DNA of 64,000 bases from an uncultured Clostridia bacterium (GTDB taxonomy: Bacteria > Bacillota > Clostridia > Oscillospirales > Oscillospiraceae). The stretch is taken from contig CAMCKD010000002.1 in assembly GCA_945875335.1 (NCBI GenBank), positions 1 to 64,000 on the forward strand. The letters are read 5' to 3'. The position numbers and the translations under genes are program-made. The notes beneath the pieces are model-generated. The model had not been told where the DNA came from, searched no databases, and saw only the letters and a list, made by a program, of their open reading frames with translations. This document shows positions 7,790 through 16,316 of the stretch, piece after piece (position 1 is the first letter of the stretch; every line of letters starts with the position of its first letter).

Positions 7790-8633
7790 AAACCGGAAAT
7801 GGCCCTACGGCATCGGATTGGGAACGGCGGAGCTGGACAAGGAGCAGCCGGAAAAAATGGCGGAGCTGCTGGAACAGGCGGTTTTGAGCGGCTACCGTTT
7901 CCTGGATACAGCCTATTCCTACGGCACCGAGGAAATCCTGGGGAAAGCCTTGAAAGCGCTCTTTGCTCGTGGAGTTCCCAGAGAGTCCTTGTTCATTCAG
8001 ACGAAATTCTATCCTGTAATGCCCTATGACGGCCAGTCTGTGGTGCATCAGTTCCAGGAGAGCCTGGAAAGGTTAGGGCTGGACGATGTGGATGCCTATT
8101 TGATTCACCAGCCGGTACCCCGGTATTCGGAGCTGGACTATGCCGAGCGGAACATCTCCGTCTGGAACCAGATGGAGAAGCTGGTGCAGGCTGGAAAGGT
8201 GCGGCACATCGGTGTTTCCAATTTCCTGGAACGGCATCTGCTGCAAATCATGGACAATTGCCAAATTACCCCGGAAATCAACCAGCTGGAAATCAACCCT
8301 CAGTTCCAGCAGCGGGGGCTGGCTGATTTCTGCCGTTCCAAAGGCATCGCCGTCCAGGGCTGGGGTTCTCTCTCCATTACGGAAGAAGCGGTGAAAACGG
8401 TATTGCAGGACATTGCCGGGAACTATGGAGTGTCCAGGGCTCAGGCTGCCCTGAAATGGAATCTGCAGATGGGAAATATTCCGATCTGTTCCTCCCGGAA
8501 TATCCTCCACCTTCAGGAGAATCTGAACCTGGATTTTACCCTCTCTCAGGAGGACATGGAGCGGATCCGCCAGTGCAACAGCGCCACCGCCCACCGAACA
8601 ACCTGGTGGTATCCCCGGCAGCAAATGTACTGA
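7782..8633 (+). CDS. Aldo/keto reductase
   Basis: A 283-residue (alpha/beta)8-barrel NAD(P)H-dependent reductase. The catalytic tetrad is visible: Asp42 and Tyr47 (DTAYSYG), Lys75 (QTKFY) and His109 (LIHQP). The HIGVSNF segment is a family signature. It overlaps the transketolase C-subunit by 8 bases and sits between it and manC, so its substrate is probably a carbonyl made in this pathway, for example a keto branch added by the transketolase or a 4-keto group. The family is broad, so the substrate is inference. Its own AGGAGG (about 7843) is internal and not used. Confidence 0.85.
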   Translation: MDKNRKWPYGIGLGTAELDKEQPEKMAELLEQAVLSGYRFLDTAYSYGTEEILGKALKALFARGVPRESLFIQTKFYPVMPYDGQSVVHQFQESLERLGLDDVDAYLIHQPVPRYSELDYAERNISVWNQMEKLVQAGKVRHIGVSNFLERHLLQIMDNCQITPEINQLEINPQFQQRGLADFCRSKGIAVQGWGSLSITEEAVKTVLQDIAGNYGVSRAQAALKWNLQMGNIPICSSRNILHLQENLNLDFTLSQEDMERIRQCNSATAHRTTWWYPRQQMY

Positions 8634-8651
8634 GGAAGACAGGAGAACGTT

Positions 8652-9968
8652 ATGAACATCATTTTGCTTTCCGGCGGCTCGGGCAAGCGGCTTTGGCCCT
8701 TGTCCAATGACATCCGCTCCAAGCAGTTCATCAAGATTTTCAAGCGGGAGGACGGCACCTATGAATCCATGGTGCAGCGGGTCTACCGCCAGATCAAGCA
8801 GGCCGACCCGGATGCCACGGTGACCATCGCCACCAGCAAGACCCAGGTGTCCGCCATCCACAACCAGCTTGGCGACGGCGTGGGCATCTCCGTGGAGCCC
8901 TGCCGCAGGGATACCTTCCCGGCCATCGCCCTTGCCTCCGCCTACCTGGCGGATGTGATGGGTGTTTCCCCGGAAGAGCCGGTGGTGGTCTGTCCCGTTG
9001 ACCCCTATGTGGAGGACGATTATTTTGCGGCCCTCACCGGTCTGGCAGAACAGGCAGCCAAAGGGGAGGCCAATCTGGTGCTCATGGGCATGGAGCCAAC
9101 CTATCCCAGCGAGAAATATGGCTACATCATCCCTGAGAGCGATGCGCCCCTTGCAAAGGTGAAAACCTTTAAGGAAAAGCCCACGGCAGCTGTGGCTGCG
9201 GAGTACATTTCCCAGGGAGCCCTGTGGAACGGCGGCGTGTTTGCCTATCAGCTTCGCTATGTGCTGGAAAAGGCCCATGCGCTGATGGATTTTACAGACT
9301 ATGACGACCTTTTTGCCAAGTACGATACCCTTACGAAGATCTCCTTTGACTACGCCGTGGTGGAAAAGGAGGACAAAATCCAGGTGCAGCGCTTCTCCGG
9401 GGCCTGGAAGGATTTGGGCACCTGGAACACTCTGACGGAGTCCATGGGCGAAGCGGTGGTTGGAAAGGGCGTTTTGGATGACACCTGCACCGGGGTTCAC
9501 ATCGTCAACGAAATGGATGTGCCCATTCTGGCCATGGGGCTTCACGATGTGGTTGTTTCCGCTTCCCCGGAGGGAATACTGGTGGCCGATAAGGACCGCA
9601 GCAGCTACATCAAGCCTTTTGTGGATCAATTCGAGCAGCAGATCATGTTCGCCGAAAAGAGCTGGGGCAATTTCAAGGTGCTGGATGTGGAAAAGGAATC
9701 CATGACCATCAAGGTCACCCTGAACCCGGGGCAGAGCATGAACTACCACAGCCATCGGAACCGGGACGAGGTCTGGGTGGTGATCTCCGGCAGAGGCAGA
9801 ACCATTGTGGATGGCTTTGAGCAGGTGGTGAAGGCGGGGGATGTGATTACCATGTCCGCCGGGTGCCGCCATACGGTGGTTGCAGATACGGAATTAAAGC
9901 TGATCGAAGTCCAGCTGGGAGAGGAAATCAGCGTTCAGGACAAGCAGAAGTTCCAGCTGGAATACTGA
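8652..9968 (+). CDS. manC: Mannose-1-phosphate guanylyltransferase with C-terminal cupin domain
   Basis: A 438-residue two-domain protein. Residues 1 to about 330 are the nucleotidyltransferase, with the pyrophosphorylase signature GGSGKRLWPLS near the N-terminus, and it makes GDP-mannose from GTP and mannose-1-phosphate. The C-terminal 110 residues are a type II cupin of the phosphomannose-isomerase class, with NYHSHRNRDEVW as the metal-binding strand. Usual family members are about 470 residues. It supplies Gmd, encoded first in the same operon. The ATG lies 6-8 bases after AGGAGAAC. Confidence 0.93.
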   Translation: MNIILLSGGSGKRLWPLSNDIRSKQFIKIFKREDGTYESMVQRVYRQIKQADPDATVTIATSKTQVSAIHNQLGDGVGISVEPCRRDTFPAIALASAYLADVMGVSPEEPVVVCPVDPYVEDDYFAALTGLAEQAAKGEANLVLMGMEPTYPSEKYGYIIPESDAPLAKVKTFKEKPTAAVAAEYISQGALWNGGVFAYQLRYVLEKAHALMDFTDYDDLFAKYDTLTKISFDYAVVEKEDKIQVQRFSGAWKDLGTWNTLTESMGEAVVGKGVLDDTCTGVHIVNEMDVPILAMGLHDVVVSASPEGILVADKDRSSYIKPFVDQFEQQIMFAEKSWGNFKVLDVEKESMTIKVTLNPGQSMNYHSHRNRDEVWVVISGRGRTIVDGFEQVVKAGDVITMSAGCRHTVVADTELKLIEVQLGEEISVQDKQKFQLEY

Positions 9969-9990
9969 GCTTTTCGAAAGGAAGGGGAAT

Positions 9991-10962
9991 GTGAATAATC
10001 CATTTTTGCTTCGCCCTTCCGGCAAGGACTACCTCTGGGGCGGAAAACGGCTGAATGACGAATTTGAAAAGAGAATTGACCTTTCCCCTCTGGCAGAGAC
10101 CTGGGAATGCTCCACCCACCCCGATGGGCCCAGCTATGTTCAGGCCTTTGATAACATGACGCTGGCCCAGGTGATTGAAGCGCACCCTGCGTATTTGGGG
10201 ACCCGACACGCAGGGGAGCGGCAGCTGCCCATCCTGATTAAGTTCATCGATGCCAAGAAAGACCTGTCCGTTCAGGTGCATCCCACTGATGCATTCGCCT
10301 GGGAGCGGGAAAACGGCCAGCGGGGCAAGTCGGAAATGTGGTATGTGCTGGATGCGGGAAAGGATGCCAGCCTGGTTTATGGGCTGAAACACGACTGCAC
10401 AGCAGAAGCTTTGCGCCAAATGATTGCGAATGGCTCCATTGGTAAAGCGCTGCAAAAGGTGCCGGTCAAAAAGGACGATGTGTTCTTTGTGGAAGCCGGT
10501 ACCATTCACGCCATCGGGGCCGGAGCTCTGGTGGCGGAAATCCAGGAAAATTCCAACCTGACCTATCGTCTCTATGACTATGACCGGGTGGATAAGGACG
10601 GGAAAAAACGGCCGCTGCACGTCGATAAGGCTTTGGAGGCAGCGAACCTGAAAAGCAGCGCAGAGCCCAAGCAGCCTTTGCGGGTGCTGAAATACCGGCA
10701 GGGCGTGGCCTCAGAGCTGCTGTGCCGGTGCAAATACTTTGAAGTTTACCGAATGATCGTCAACACCGAGCGGCGGCAGCAGGTTACCTATCGGGCGGAC
10801 GCACTGTCCTTCCGGGTACTGCTGTGCGTCAACGGCTGCGGCATCATCCGCTTTGGGCAGGAGGAAATCCTCTTTTATAAAGGGGACTGCATTTTTGTCC
10901 CGGCGGATTCTGCTTTGATGACCATTCATGGTCAGGCCCAGTTCCTGGATGTCAGAGGATGA
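9991..10962 (+). CDS. manA: Class I mannose-6-phosphate isomerase
   Basis: A 323-residue zinc cupin enzyme that interconverts fructose-6-phosphate and mannose-6-phosphate. The zinc-site segments VQVHPTD and KSEMWYVLD and the EAGTIHAIGAG strand are present. It opens with GTG at 9991, after the strong site GAAAGGAAGGGG; no ATG in frame fits the family N-terminus. Together with the next gene and manC it gives a full route from central metabolism to GDP-mannose. The length matches Firmicute ManA proteins. Confidence 0.92.
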   Translation: MNNPFLLRPSGKDYLWGGKRLNDEFEKRIDLSPLAETWECSTHPDGPSYVQAFDNMTLAQVIEAHPAYLGTRHAGERQLPILIKFIDAKKDLSVQVHPTDAFAWERENGQRGKSEMWYVLDAGKDASLVYGLKHDCTAEALRQMIANGSIGKALQKVPVKKDDVFFVEAGTIHAIGAGALVAEIQENSNLTYRLYDYDRVDKDGKKRPLHVDKALEAANLKSSAEPKQPLRVLKYRQGVASELLCRCKYFEVYRMIVNTERRQQVTYRADALSFRVLLCVNGCGIIRFGQEEILFYKGDCIFVPADSALMTIHGQAQFLDVRG

Positions 10963-10966
10963 TGAT

Positions 10967-12643
10967 ATGAAAGAAAAAGAGCAGATTACAGAAGAATATC
11001 AGCGCTGGCTGAGTGCTGCGGATGGCGACTTGGCGGAGCAATTGGTCAGGATGGATGCAGGCCAGATCGAGGATGCCTTCTATCGGGATTTGGCCTTTGG
11101 CACAGGAGGCCTGCGGGGCGTCATTGGCCCGGGCACCAATCGCATGAATGTCTATACCGTAGCGAAGGCCTCCCAGGGCTTGGCGAACTATCTGAAACAG
11201 CATTTTGCCGCGCCTTCTGTCGCCATTGGCTATGACAGCAGAATCAAGAGTAATGTTTTTGCCCAGGTGGCGGCGGGGGTGTTTGCGGCCAATGGAGTAA
11301 AGGTACACATCTGGCCCCAGCTGATGCCGGTGCCAATGGTTTCCTTTGCTACCCGTTATCTGAGTACCTCGGCGGGAGTGATGATTACCGCCTCCCACAA
11401 CCCCAGCAGGTACAATGGCTACAAGGTCTATGGCCCGGACGGCTGCCAGATCACCGCCCAGGCGGCGGCGGAAATCCTGGCCGAGATCGAGAAGCTGGAT
11501 ATCTTTGAGGATGTCCGACAGATCGATTATGAAGCAGGAATAAAGCGTGGAGATATTCAATTCATTCAAGAGGATGTTTACACCGCCTTCGTGGAGGCGG
11601 TGAAGCGTCAGTCGGTGCTCTATGGCGAGGCGGTGGATCGAAATGTTGCCATTGTCTACACCCCTTTGAATGGTGCCGGCTTGCTGCCTGTGACCCGAAC
11701 CCTCCGGGAGATGGGCTACACCAATATCACCGTGGTGCCGGAGCAGGAGCAGCCGGACGGCAATTTCCCCACCTGTCCCTATCCCAACCCGGAAATCAAA
11801 GAGGCCATGGCATTGGGCATGGAGTACGCCCAAAAGTGTGGGGCTGATTTGCTGCTGGCCACCGACCCGGATTGTGACCGGGTAGGTATTGCCGTGAAGG
11901 ATCGGAAAGGGGACTATGAGCTGCTCACCGGCAATCAGACCGGGCTTTTGCTGCTGGATTATCTATGCAGCCAGCGGGTCAAGCACGGGAAAATGCCCGA
12001 GCATCCTGTGATGGTCAAAACCATTGTCACCATGGACATGGCGGAGCGGATCGCCCGGCACTATGGCGTGGAAACCCGGAATGTGCTTACCGGCTTCAAA
12101 TACGTCGGCGAGCAGATTGGCGCATTGGAGCAGCAGGGGAAGGCAGACAGCTATCTTTTTGGATTTGAGGAAAGCTATGGGTATCTCTCCGGCACCTATG
12201 TCCGGGACAAGGACGGCGTGAACGGGGCGGCCCTGATCTGCGAAATGTTCAGCTACTACAAAACCCAGGGCATCAGCCTGTTGGAAAAGCTGGAATCCCT
12301 CTATCAAACCTATGGCTACTGCCTGAATACCCTGCACAGCTATGAATTCGACGGCAGTGCGGGCTCTGTGAAGATGCAGTCCATCATGGCCTCCTTCCGG
12401 GGCGGCATCCGGGAGCTGGGCGGTAAGAAGGTGGTAAAGCTGCTGGATTACGCCCAGGGGCTGGATGGGCTGCCCAAGTCGGAGGTGCTGAAATTCCTGC
12501 TGGAAGGCAATTGCTCCCTGGTGGTTCGCCCCTCCGGCACCGAGCCCAAGCTGAAGCTCTATATTTCCGTCAGCGCCGCGGACAAGGAGTCTGCGGAAAA
12601 AGCAGAAGCGGAAATCGTTAGAAGTGCTGAACAATATCTATAA
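10967..12643 (+). CDS. Phosphohexomutase (phosphomannomutase/phosphoglucomutase)
   Basis: A 558-residue alpha-D-phosphohexomutase. The phosphoserine loop is TASHNPSRYNG, the Mg-binding loop DPDCDRVG, the sugar-binding loop GFEESYGYL, and the C-terminal phosphate-binding loop VRPSGTEPK. In this operon its expected job is mannose-6-phosphate to mannose-1-phosphate; the long PgcA-like form often also takes glucose phosphate. The ATG at 10967 follows AGAGGATGATGAT. The frame is open further upstream, but those starts would overlap manA without a binding site. It is the last gene of the operon and is followed by a terminator. Confidence 0.9.
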   Translation: MKEKEQITEEYQRWLSAADGDLAEQLVRMDAGQIEDAFYRDLAFGTGGLRGVIGPGTNRMNVYTVAKASQGLANYLKQHFAAPSVAIGYDSRIKSNVFAQVAAGVFAANGVKVHIWPQLMPVPMVSFATRYLSTSAGVMITASHNPSRYNGYKVYGPDGCQITAQAAAEILAEIEKLDIFEDVRQIDYEAGIKRGDIQFIQEDVYTAFVEAVKRQSVLYGEAVDRNVAIVYTPLNGAGLLPVTRTLREMGYTNITVVPEQEQPDGNFPTCPYPNPEIKEAMALGMEYAQKCGADLLLATDPDCDRVGIAVKDRKGDYELLTGNQTGLLLLDYLCSQRVKHGKMPEHPVMVKTIVTMDMAERIARHYGVETRNVLTGFKYVGEQIGALEQQGKADSYLFGFEESYGYLSGTYVRDKDGVNGAALICEMFSYYKTQGISLLEKLESLYQTYGYCLNTLHSYEFDGSAGSVKMQSIMASFRGGIRELGGKKVVKLLDYAQGLDGLPKSEVLKFLLEGNCSLVVRPSGTEPKLKLYISVSAADKESAEKAEAEIVRSAEQYL

Positions 12644-12648
12644 ATAAT

Positions 12649-12693
12649 ACGGAGCTGTCTTTCCAAGTGGGAGACAGCTCCGTCAGTTTATTT
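12649..12693 (+). terminator. Terminator of the GDP-sugar operon
   Basis: ACGGAGCTGTCT (12649-12660) pairs perfectly with AGACAGCTCCGT (12672-12683) around an 11-base loop. A T-rich tail (TTTATTTTAT) follows. It lies between convergent genes and may also stop the minus-strand flavodoxin-like gene. Confidence 0.85.
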
Positions 12694-13191
12694 TATCAGG
12701 AATTGATACCAAATCAGTACCCCGGAAAGATTGTCCAGGGATACATAGCTTCCATCCTTTTGCAGCAGCTGGAGCATCCGTTCATCCTGGGGGGACCGCT
12801 GCGCCTGGGAAGAAAGACCCTTTACCAGCATATGGATGAGCAGCTTGTTGGGCCCCTTCAGCTTGCTTCGATCAAAGCCGCCCTGGAGGGTGAACAGGGG
12901 AATCTCCGAAGGGATGCCGGTGGCGCTGCGCACCTGTTCCAACAAGGTGCCGGTATCGCAGAGCCCTACCCCGCAGACGGCACAGATGGAAAAGCGCTTT
13001 CTTGCTTTTGCATAGCCTTGGACATGGCTGGCAAAAAGCCACCCCAGATAAATGATGCCGGTGCCCTGGGGGAGCCCATAGAGACCATCCTCAAGGGAAT
13101 AAACCGGAAGCCCCACCTGCTTTCCAAGCATCTGGGCATACTGCCGGGTAAAGCCTGTTCTTGAGGTATAGACGATTGCACTGGGAATCAT
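12688..13191 (-). CDS. Flavodoxin-domain protein
   Basis: A 167-residue protein whose N-terminus (AIVYTSRTGFTRQYAQML) is the flavodoxin-type FMN phosphate-binding loop, as in HemG-like and other flavodoxin-domain proteins. The C-terminal half is less conserved, with a conspicuous pair of cysteines in AVCGVGLC. The start at 13191 has GGAAAGGAAG placed 8 bases upstream; the longer frame to 13233 has none. It probably carries electrons as an FMN protein in the cytoplasm. Its partner is unknown. About 110 bases separate it from the permease gene upstream. Confidence 0.75.
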   Translation of the reverse strand: MIPSAIVYTSRTGFTRQYAQMLGKQVGLPVYSLEDGLYGLPQGTGIIYLGWLFASHVQGYAKARKRFSICAVCGVGLCDTGTLLEQVRSATGIPSEIPLFTLQGGFDRSKLKGPNKLLIHMLVKGLSSQAQRSPQDERMLQLLQKDGSYVSLDNLSGVLIWYQFLIK

Positions 13192-13301
13192 TTGGCATAC
13201 TTCCTTTCCTTCTCGCTGCTCAGCTCTGTCCATATTCCAAACACGCCGGCAGTGCAGCCGGTATGATGAGAAGCCTTTTTCGGTATTCCATGAAAGCGCT
13301 C

Positions 13302-14207
13302 CTATCCCCGCCGTTTTCTCCGGGAAAGCAGCGTCATCACGATAAAGAGCCCAATCAATACGACAATAGAGGCTATCAGCACCGTATACATGCCGCCTAA
13401 TTCAACCCGATGGTCAAAGAAATAGAGGTTGCAGTCCACGCTGTCCCGGATGGCTTCCACTACCTCGGTGGGGAAACCCTGGGTTGCCATCTCCTGAAAT
13501 ACCCCCCGCAACGCGTGGTTGCGCAGTAAGCTGGTGCCGTAGGAGCCGGGCAGGAAGGAGATGACCTTCTGAAGTCCCTCACTAAAGCTGGAAATGGGCA
13601 TATAGGCACCGCAGACGAAGCCATAGCCGGCGCTGATGATGGTGCCAACAGCGCTGGCCTGACCGTTGGTGGACAGGGGGAAGATGACGCAGGAGGAAAG
13701 GGCTGTGCCGAACATCACAAGCAGCACCACATCCAGCACCAGCGCCGCCACATCCGCCGCCGTCAGGAACCATCCCACCATGGCCAGATACCCAAGGCAT
13801 ACCGCCGTGGCTGCCAGAGAAATCAAAAGCGTGGAGCATAGCGTGGACAGATAATAACTCAGCGACAGGGTGCTTTGAGAGATGGGCGCGATGGTCAAAT
13901 CCTGCCGGGAGCCGGTGGTTTTGTCCTGCACCATCAATAGGTTAGAGCAGAAGGCCACCGTCACGCAGCTCACCGCCAGCAGGGAAGACACAAGCTGGCC
14001 GCCCACGCAGCCCCAGATGAGCTTATCTGAAACCGAGGCTCCCGCCGCTTCCAGAGCAGAGCGAAAGCTGTCCTCATACACATTTCCGAGAAAGGTGCTG
14101 TAGAGAACCAAAAGGATCATGGGTGTAATCAGAGAAGTGAAGAACATTCCCTTATCCTTAAAGTATAGCTTTGTATTGCGCCGAATCAGCGCGCCGAGTC
14201 CGGTCAT
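13302..14207 (-). CDS. ABC-2 type transporter permease
   Basis: A 301-residue membrane protein with about six hydrophobic segments: one near residues 25-45, four between about 80 and 220, and a C-terminal one, with a large extracytoplasmic loop before the last. This is the ABC-2 exporter layout used for drugs, lantibiotics or polysaccharides. The start overlaps the stop of the small membrane protein by 4 bases, and the matching ATPase lies just upstream, so it works with them as an exporter. The substrate cannot be told. Confidence 0.88.
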   Translation of the reverse strand: MTGLGALIRRNTKLYFKDKGMFFTSLITPMILLVLYSTFLGNVYEDSFRSALEAAGASVSDKLIWGCVGGQLVSSLLAVSCVTVAFCSNLLMVQDKTTGSRQDLTIAPISQSTLSLSYYLSTLCSTLLISLAATAVCLGYLAMVGWFLTAADVAALVLDVVLLVMFGTALSSCVIFPLSTNGQASAVGTIISAGYGFVCGAYMPISSFSEGLQKVISFLPGSYGTSLLRNHALRGVFQEMATQGFPTEVVEAIRDSVDCNLYFFDHRVELGGMYTVLIASIVVLIGLFIVMTLLSRRKRRG

Positions 14208-14386
14208 TTTTGGTTCTCCTTTCCTTGCTTTCTCAGTATCAGGACATTGAGAAGGTTCCCAGCCACGCTCAACCCAAGCGCCAGGGGCAGAAACAGATTG
14301 TCATTCCAGTCGGTAAAAATGCAGATGGTCACCGAAATCAGCGCAGCCAGACACAAAATCATTGCAATGATATGATCAATCTTCAT
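14204..14386 (-). CDS. Small two-helix membrane protein
   Basis: A 60-residue protein with two predicted membrane helices (about residues 5-25 and 30-50) and a basic, polar C-terminus. It sits between the ATPase (one base downstream of its stop) and the permease (4-base overlap), so it is translationally coupled with both and is probably an accessory part of the exporter. I do not recognise a named family. Confidence 0.7.
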   Translation of the reverse strand: MKIDHIIAMILCLAALISVTICIFTDWNDNLFLPLALGLSVAGNLLNVLILRKQGKENQK

Positions 14387-14387
14387 C

Positions 14388-15299
14388 TCATTTTACCTCC
14401 CCGCTGAGCTTTTTCCCCGTGACGTTCAGGAACACATCGTCCATTTTTCCCTTGGTGATCTCAAAGTCCGCAAACAGCTCCGGGTATTTGAGAATCAGTT
14501 CCCTGGCCGCTTCGGTGTTGGGAACCGACACTCGGTAGGCATCCCGGATGGGCTGATAGGGGGCACCCAGCCTTTTGATTTGGCTCTCCTCCTGGCCGTA
14601 GATGGTGATGTAGTCCCCGGTGTAGGTGTTTTTCAGCGTCAGGGGCGTGCCTTCAGCCGCAATTCGGCCGTGGTCAAGAATCACAACGAAATCCGCGTCT
14701 GCCGCTTCCTCCATGTAATGAGTGGTTAAGAACACCGTCATGTTTTCCTGACTGCGCAGCTGGCCGATGACCTGCCAGAGGCTGCTCCTGGTCTGGGGGT
14801 CCAGACCGGTGGTTGGTTCATCCAGAATGAGGATTCTGGGTCGGTGGAGCAGTGCCCGGGCAATGTCGATTCTGCGCCGCTGCCCCCCGGAGAGCTTTCC
14901 CACCGGGCGTTTCAGCAAATCCTGGAAGGAAAGCTGATTTGCCAGTTCTTCCAGCCTGATTTGAAATTCCCGGCCACGGATGCCATACAGGGCTGCCCGG
15001 CTTTGCAGATTGTCCCGGACGGAAAGGTCTTTGTCCAGCACTGAATTCTGGAACACAACGCCAAGCTTCCGCTTAATGACATCGGGCTCCTTATCCAGGC
15101 TGGTGCCGCAGACACAAACGCTGCCGCTGTCCTTTGGAAGCTGACCGCAGAGAATGTTGATGGTGGTGGATTTGCCGGCTCCGTTGACACCCAGAAAAGC
15201 AAACAGCTCTCCTTCCTTCACCCGAAAGCTCAAATCCTGCACCGCTTTTACGTCCCCAAAGGACTTAAAAAGATGCTCAATTTCAATGATGTTTTCCAT
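14388..15299 (-). CDS. ABC transporter ATP-binding protein (DrrA-like)
   Basis: A 303-residue ATPase. Walker A is GVNGAGKST, the signature LSGGQRRR, and Walker B ILILDEPTTGLDP, followed by the H-loop TTHYMEE. The C-terminal 80 residues form the extension seen in DrrA/multidrug-type exporters, ending in MDDVFLNVTGK. It energises the permease at 13302-14207. It lies 14 bases after the PspC-domain gene in the same operon. Confidence 0.92.
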   Translation of the reverse strand: MENIIEIEHLFKSFGDVKAVQDLSFRVKEGELFAFLGVNGAGKSTTINILCGQLPKDSGSVCVCGTSLDKEPDVIKRKLGVVFQNSVLDKDLSVRDNLQSRAALYGIRGREFQIRLEELANQLSFQDLLKRPVGKLSGGQRRRIDIARALLHRPRILILDEPTTGLDPQTRSSLWQVIGQLRSQENMTVFLTTHYMEEAADADFVVILDHGRIAAEGTPLTLKNTYTGDYITIYGQEESQIKRLGAPYQPIRDAYRVSVPNTEAARELILKYPELFADFEITKGKMDDVFLNVTGKKLSGEVK

Positions 15300-15313
15300 T
15301 CATCGTTCCTCCC

Positions 15314-15505
15314 TCAGTATTCGGGTTCCTCGGGAATCAGCACTGCGGCTACCAGATAGGCCAGGAAGCCGCTGCCGCCCAGACAGCAGAAGATGATCCA
15401 TCCCAGCCGAATGAGTACCGGGTCAATGGAAAAATACGCCGCAATCCCGGAGCAGACGCCAACCAGCACACGCCCTTCTCTGGGGCGGTAAAGACGCTTT
15501 GCCAT
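15314..15505 (-). CDS. PspC domain protein
   Basis: A 63-residue PspC-type protein: an N-terminal amphipathic part (KRLYRPREGRVLVGVCSGIAAYF) followed by one hydrophobic helix (LGWIIFCCLGGSGFLAYLVAAVLI). The family is linked to envelope stress sensing. I chose the ATG at 15505 because MAKRLYR matches the family N-terminus and GAAGG lies 7 bases upstream. An alternative ATG at 15523 has AGGAG 6 bases upstream. It leads the exporter operon, which suggests the exporter responds to membrane stress. Confidence 0.85.
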   Translation of the reverse strand: MAKRLYRPREGRVLVGVCSGIAAYFSIDPVLIRLGWIIFCCLGGSGFLAYLVAAVLIPEEPEY

Positions 15506-15587
15506 ATCAAAACCTTCTTTCATGATTTGCTCCTATTGTATCCCAAAAGGATTTTGTGAGATAGTACAGTTTTCCGGCTGAATGTGT

Positions 15588-16316
15588 TCATTTTTCAGGT
15601 GTTTCGTGCATGTGCTCAATCTGGCTGCGCCAGGGACGGTTTCCTTGATGCCAGCCCTGCTCCTCCCAATAGCCGTAGTCAGGCTCCATGGGAGCGAAAT
15701 GCTTGTGGGCAAAGCGCATCAGGGAAAACCACAGTCTTGCCCGGGGATTGCAGCCGGTTTTGCCGTGGTTCTGCTGGATTCTCCTGGCAAGCGAGCTGGT
15801 TTTCCTGTCTATTTTCCTTCGGATCCCGGCGGGGATTTCCGATGGCTTTGTGGCCTGGACACCGAAGCCCAGCCGGTATACCTTGCGAATGCCCCACATC
15901 TCCAGGCTGTCCGCCATGTCCCGGGCGGTGCTTTTCATACCGCCTCCGGCGGCGGTGGAAATCGCCACTGCCTGCTTCCGGCTCATCTCCGGCCGGGGAC
16001 GGTGCACCACCCACCAGGTTCCGAAATGATCTAAAAAGCTCATCATCTGCCCGCTGGCATGGTAAACATAAACCGGACTGTCCAGGATGATCAGGTCTGA
16101 TTCCAGCATGGCCTCTGCAAGAGGTTCCAGCTGTTCATAATGGGGGCAATGGGATAATTCCGTTCGGAAGCAGGTGGTGCATCCCGTGCAGGGGTGGCCG
16201 AAATCCCGGGGCAGAAAGAATTCCTGAATCTGGCCGCCTACCTTGTCCGCCAACGCTCTTGCAGCCATATAGGTGCTGCCTTTGTGATTTTGACCGTGAA
16301 TGATGACGATTTTCAT
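15588..16316 (-). CDS. NAD(P)H-dependent flavin oxidoreductase (flavodoxin-like fold)
   Basis: A 242-residue flavodoxin-fold protein of the FMN-reductase/WrbA class. The N-terminal IIHGQNHKGSTY is the FMN phosphate loop, and CTGCTTCF with a later Cys in SHCPHY gives a cysteine cluster seen in iron-sulfur flavoproteins. SPVYVYHASGQMMSFLDHF is the second flavin-contact region. Its first bases overlap the stop of the response regulator by 4, so it is the third gene of the two-component operon and probably acts downstream of that signal. The true partner is unknown. Confidence 0.82.
   Translation of the reverse strand: MKIVIIHGQNHKGSTYMAARALADKVGGQIQEFFLPRDFGHPCTGCTTCFRTELSHCPHYEQLEPLAEAMLESDLIILDSPVYVYHASGQMMSFLDHFGTWWVVHRPRPEMSRKQAVAISTAAGGGMKSTARDMADSLEMWGIRKVYRLGFGVQATKPSEIPAGIRRKIDRKTSSLARRIQQNHGKTGCNPRARLWFSLMRFAHKHFAPMEPDYGYWEEQGWHQGNRPWRSQIEHMHETPEK

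Noticed and set aside
4216..9872. Two long reverse-strand frames (4216-5907 and 8073-9872) opposite the sugar operon
   Set aside because: Both mirror recognised enzymes with complete active sites on the plus strand.
12966..13181. 71-codon frame inside the flavodoxin-like gene
   Set aside because: Overlaps the real gene in another frame and has no signal or homology.
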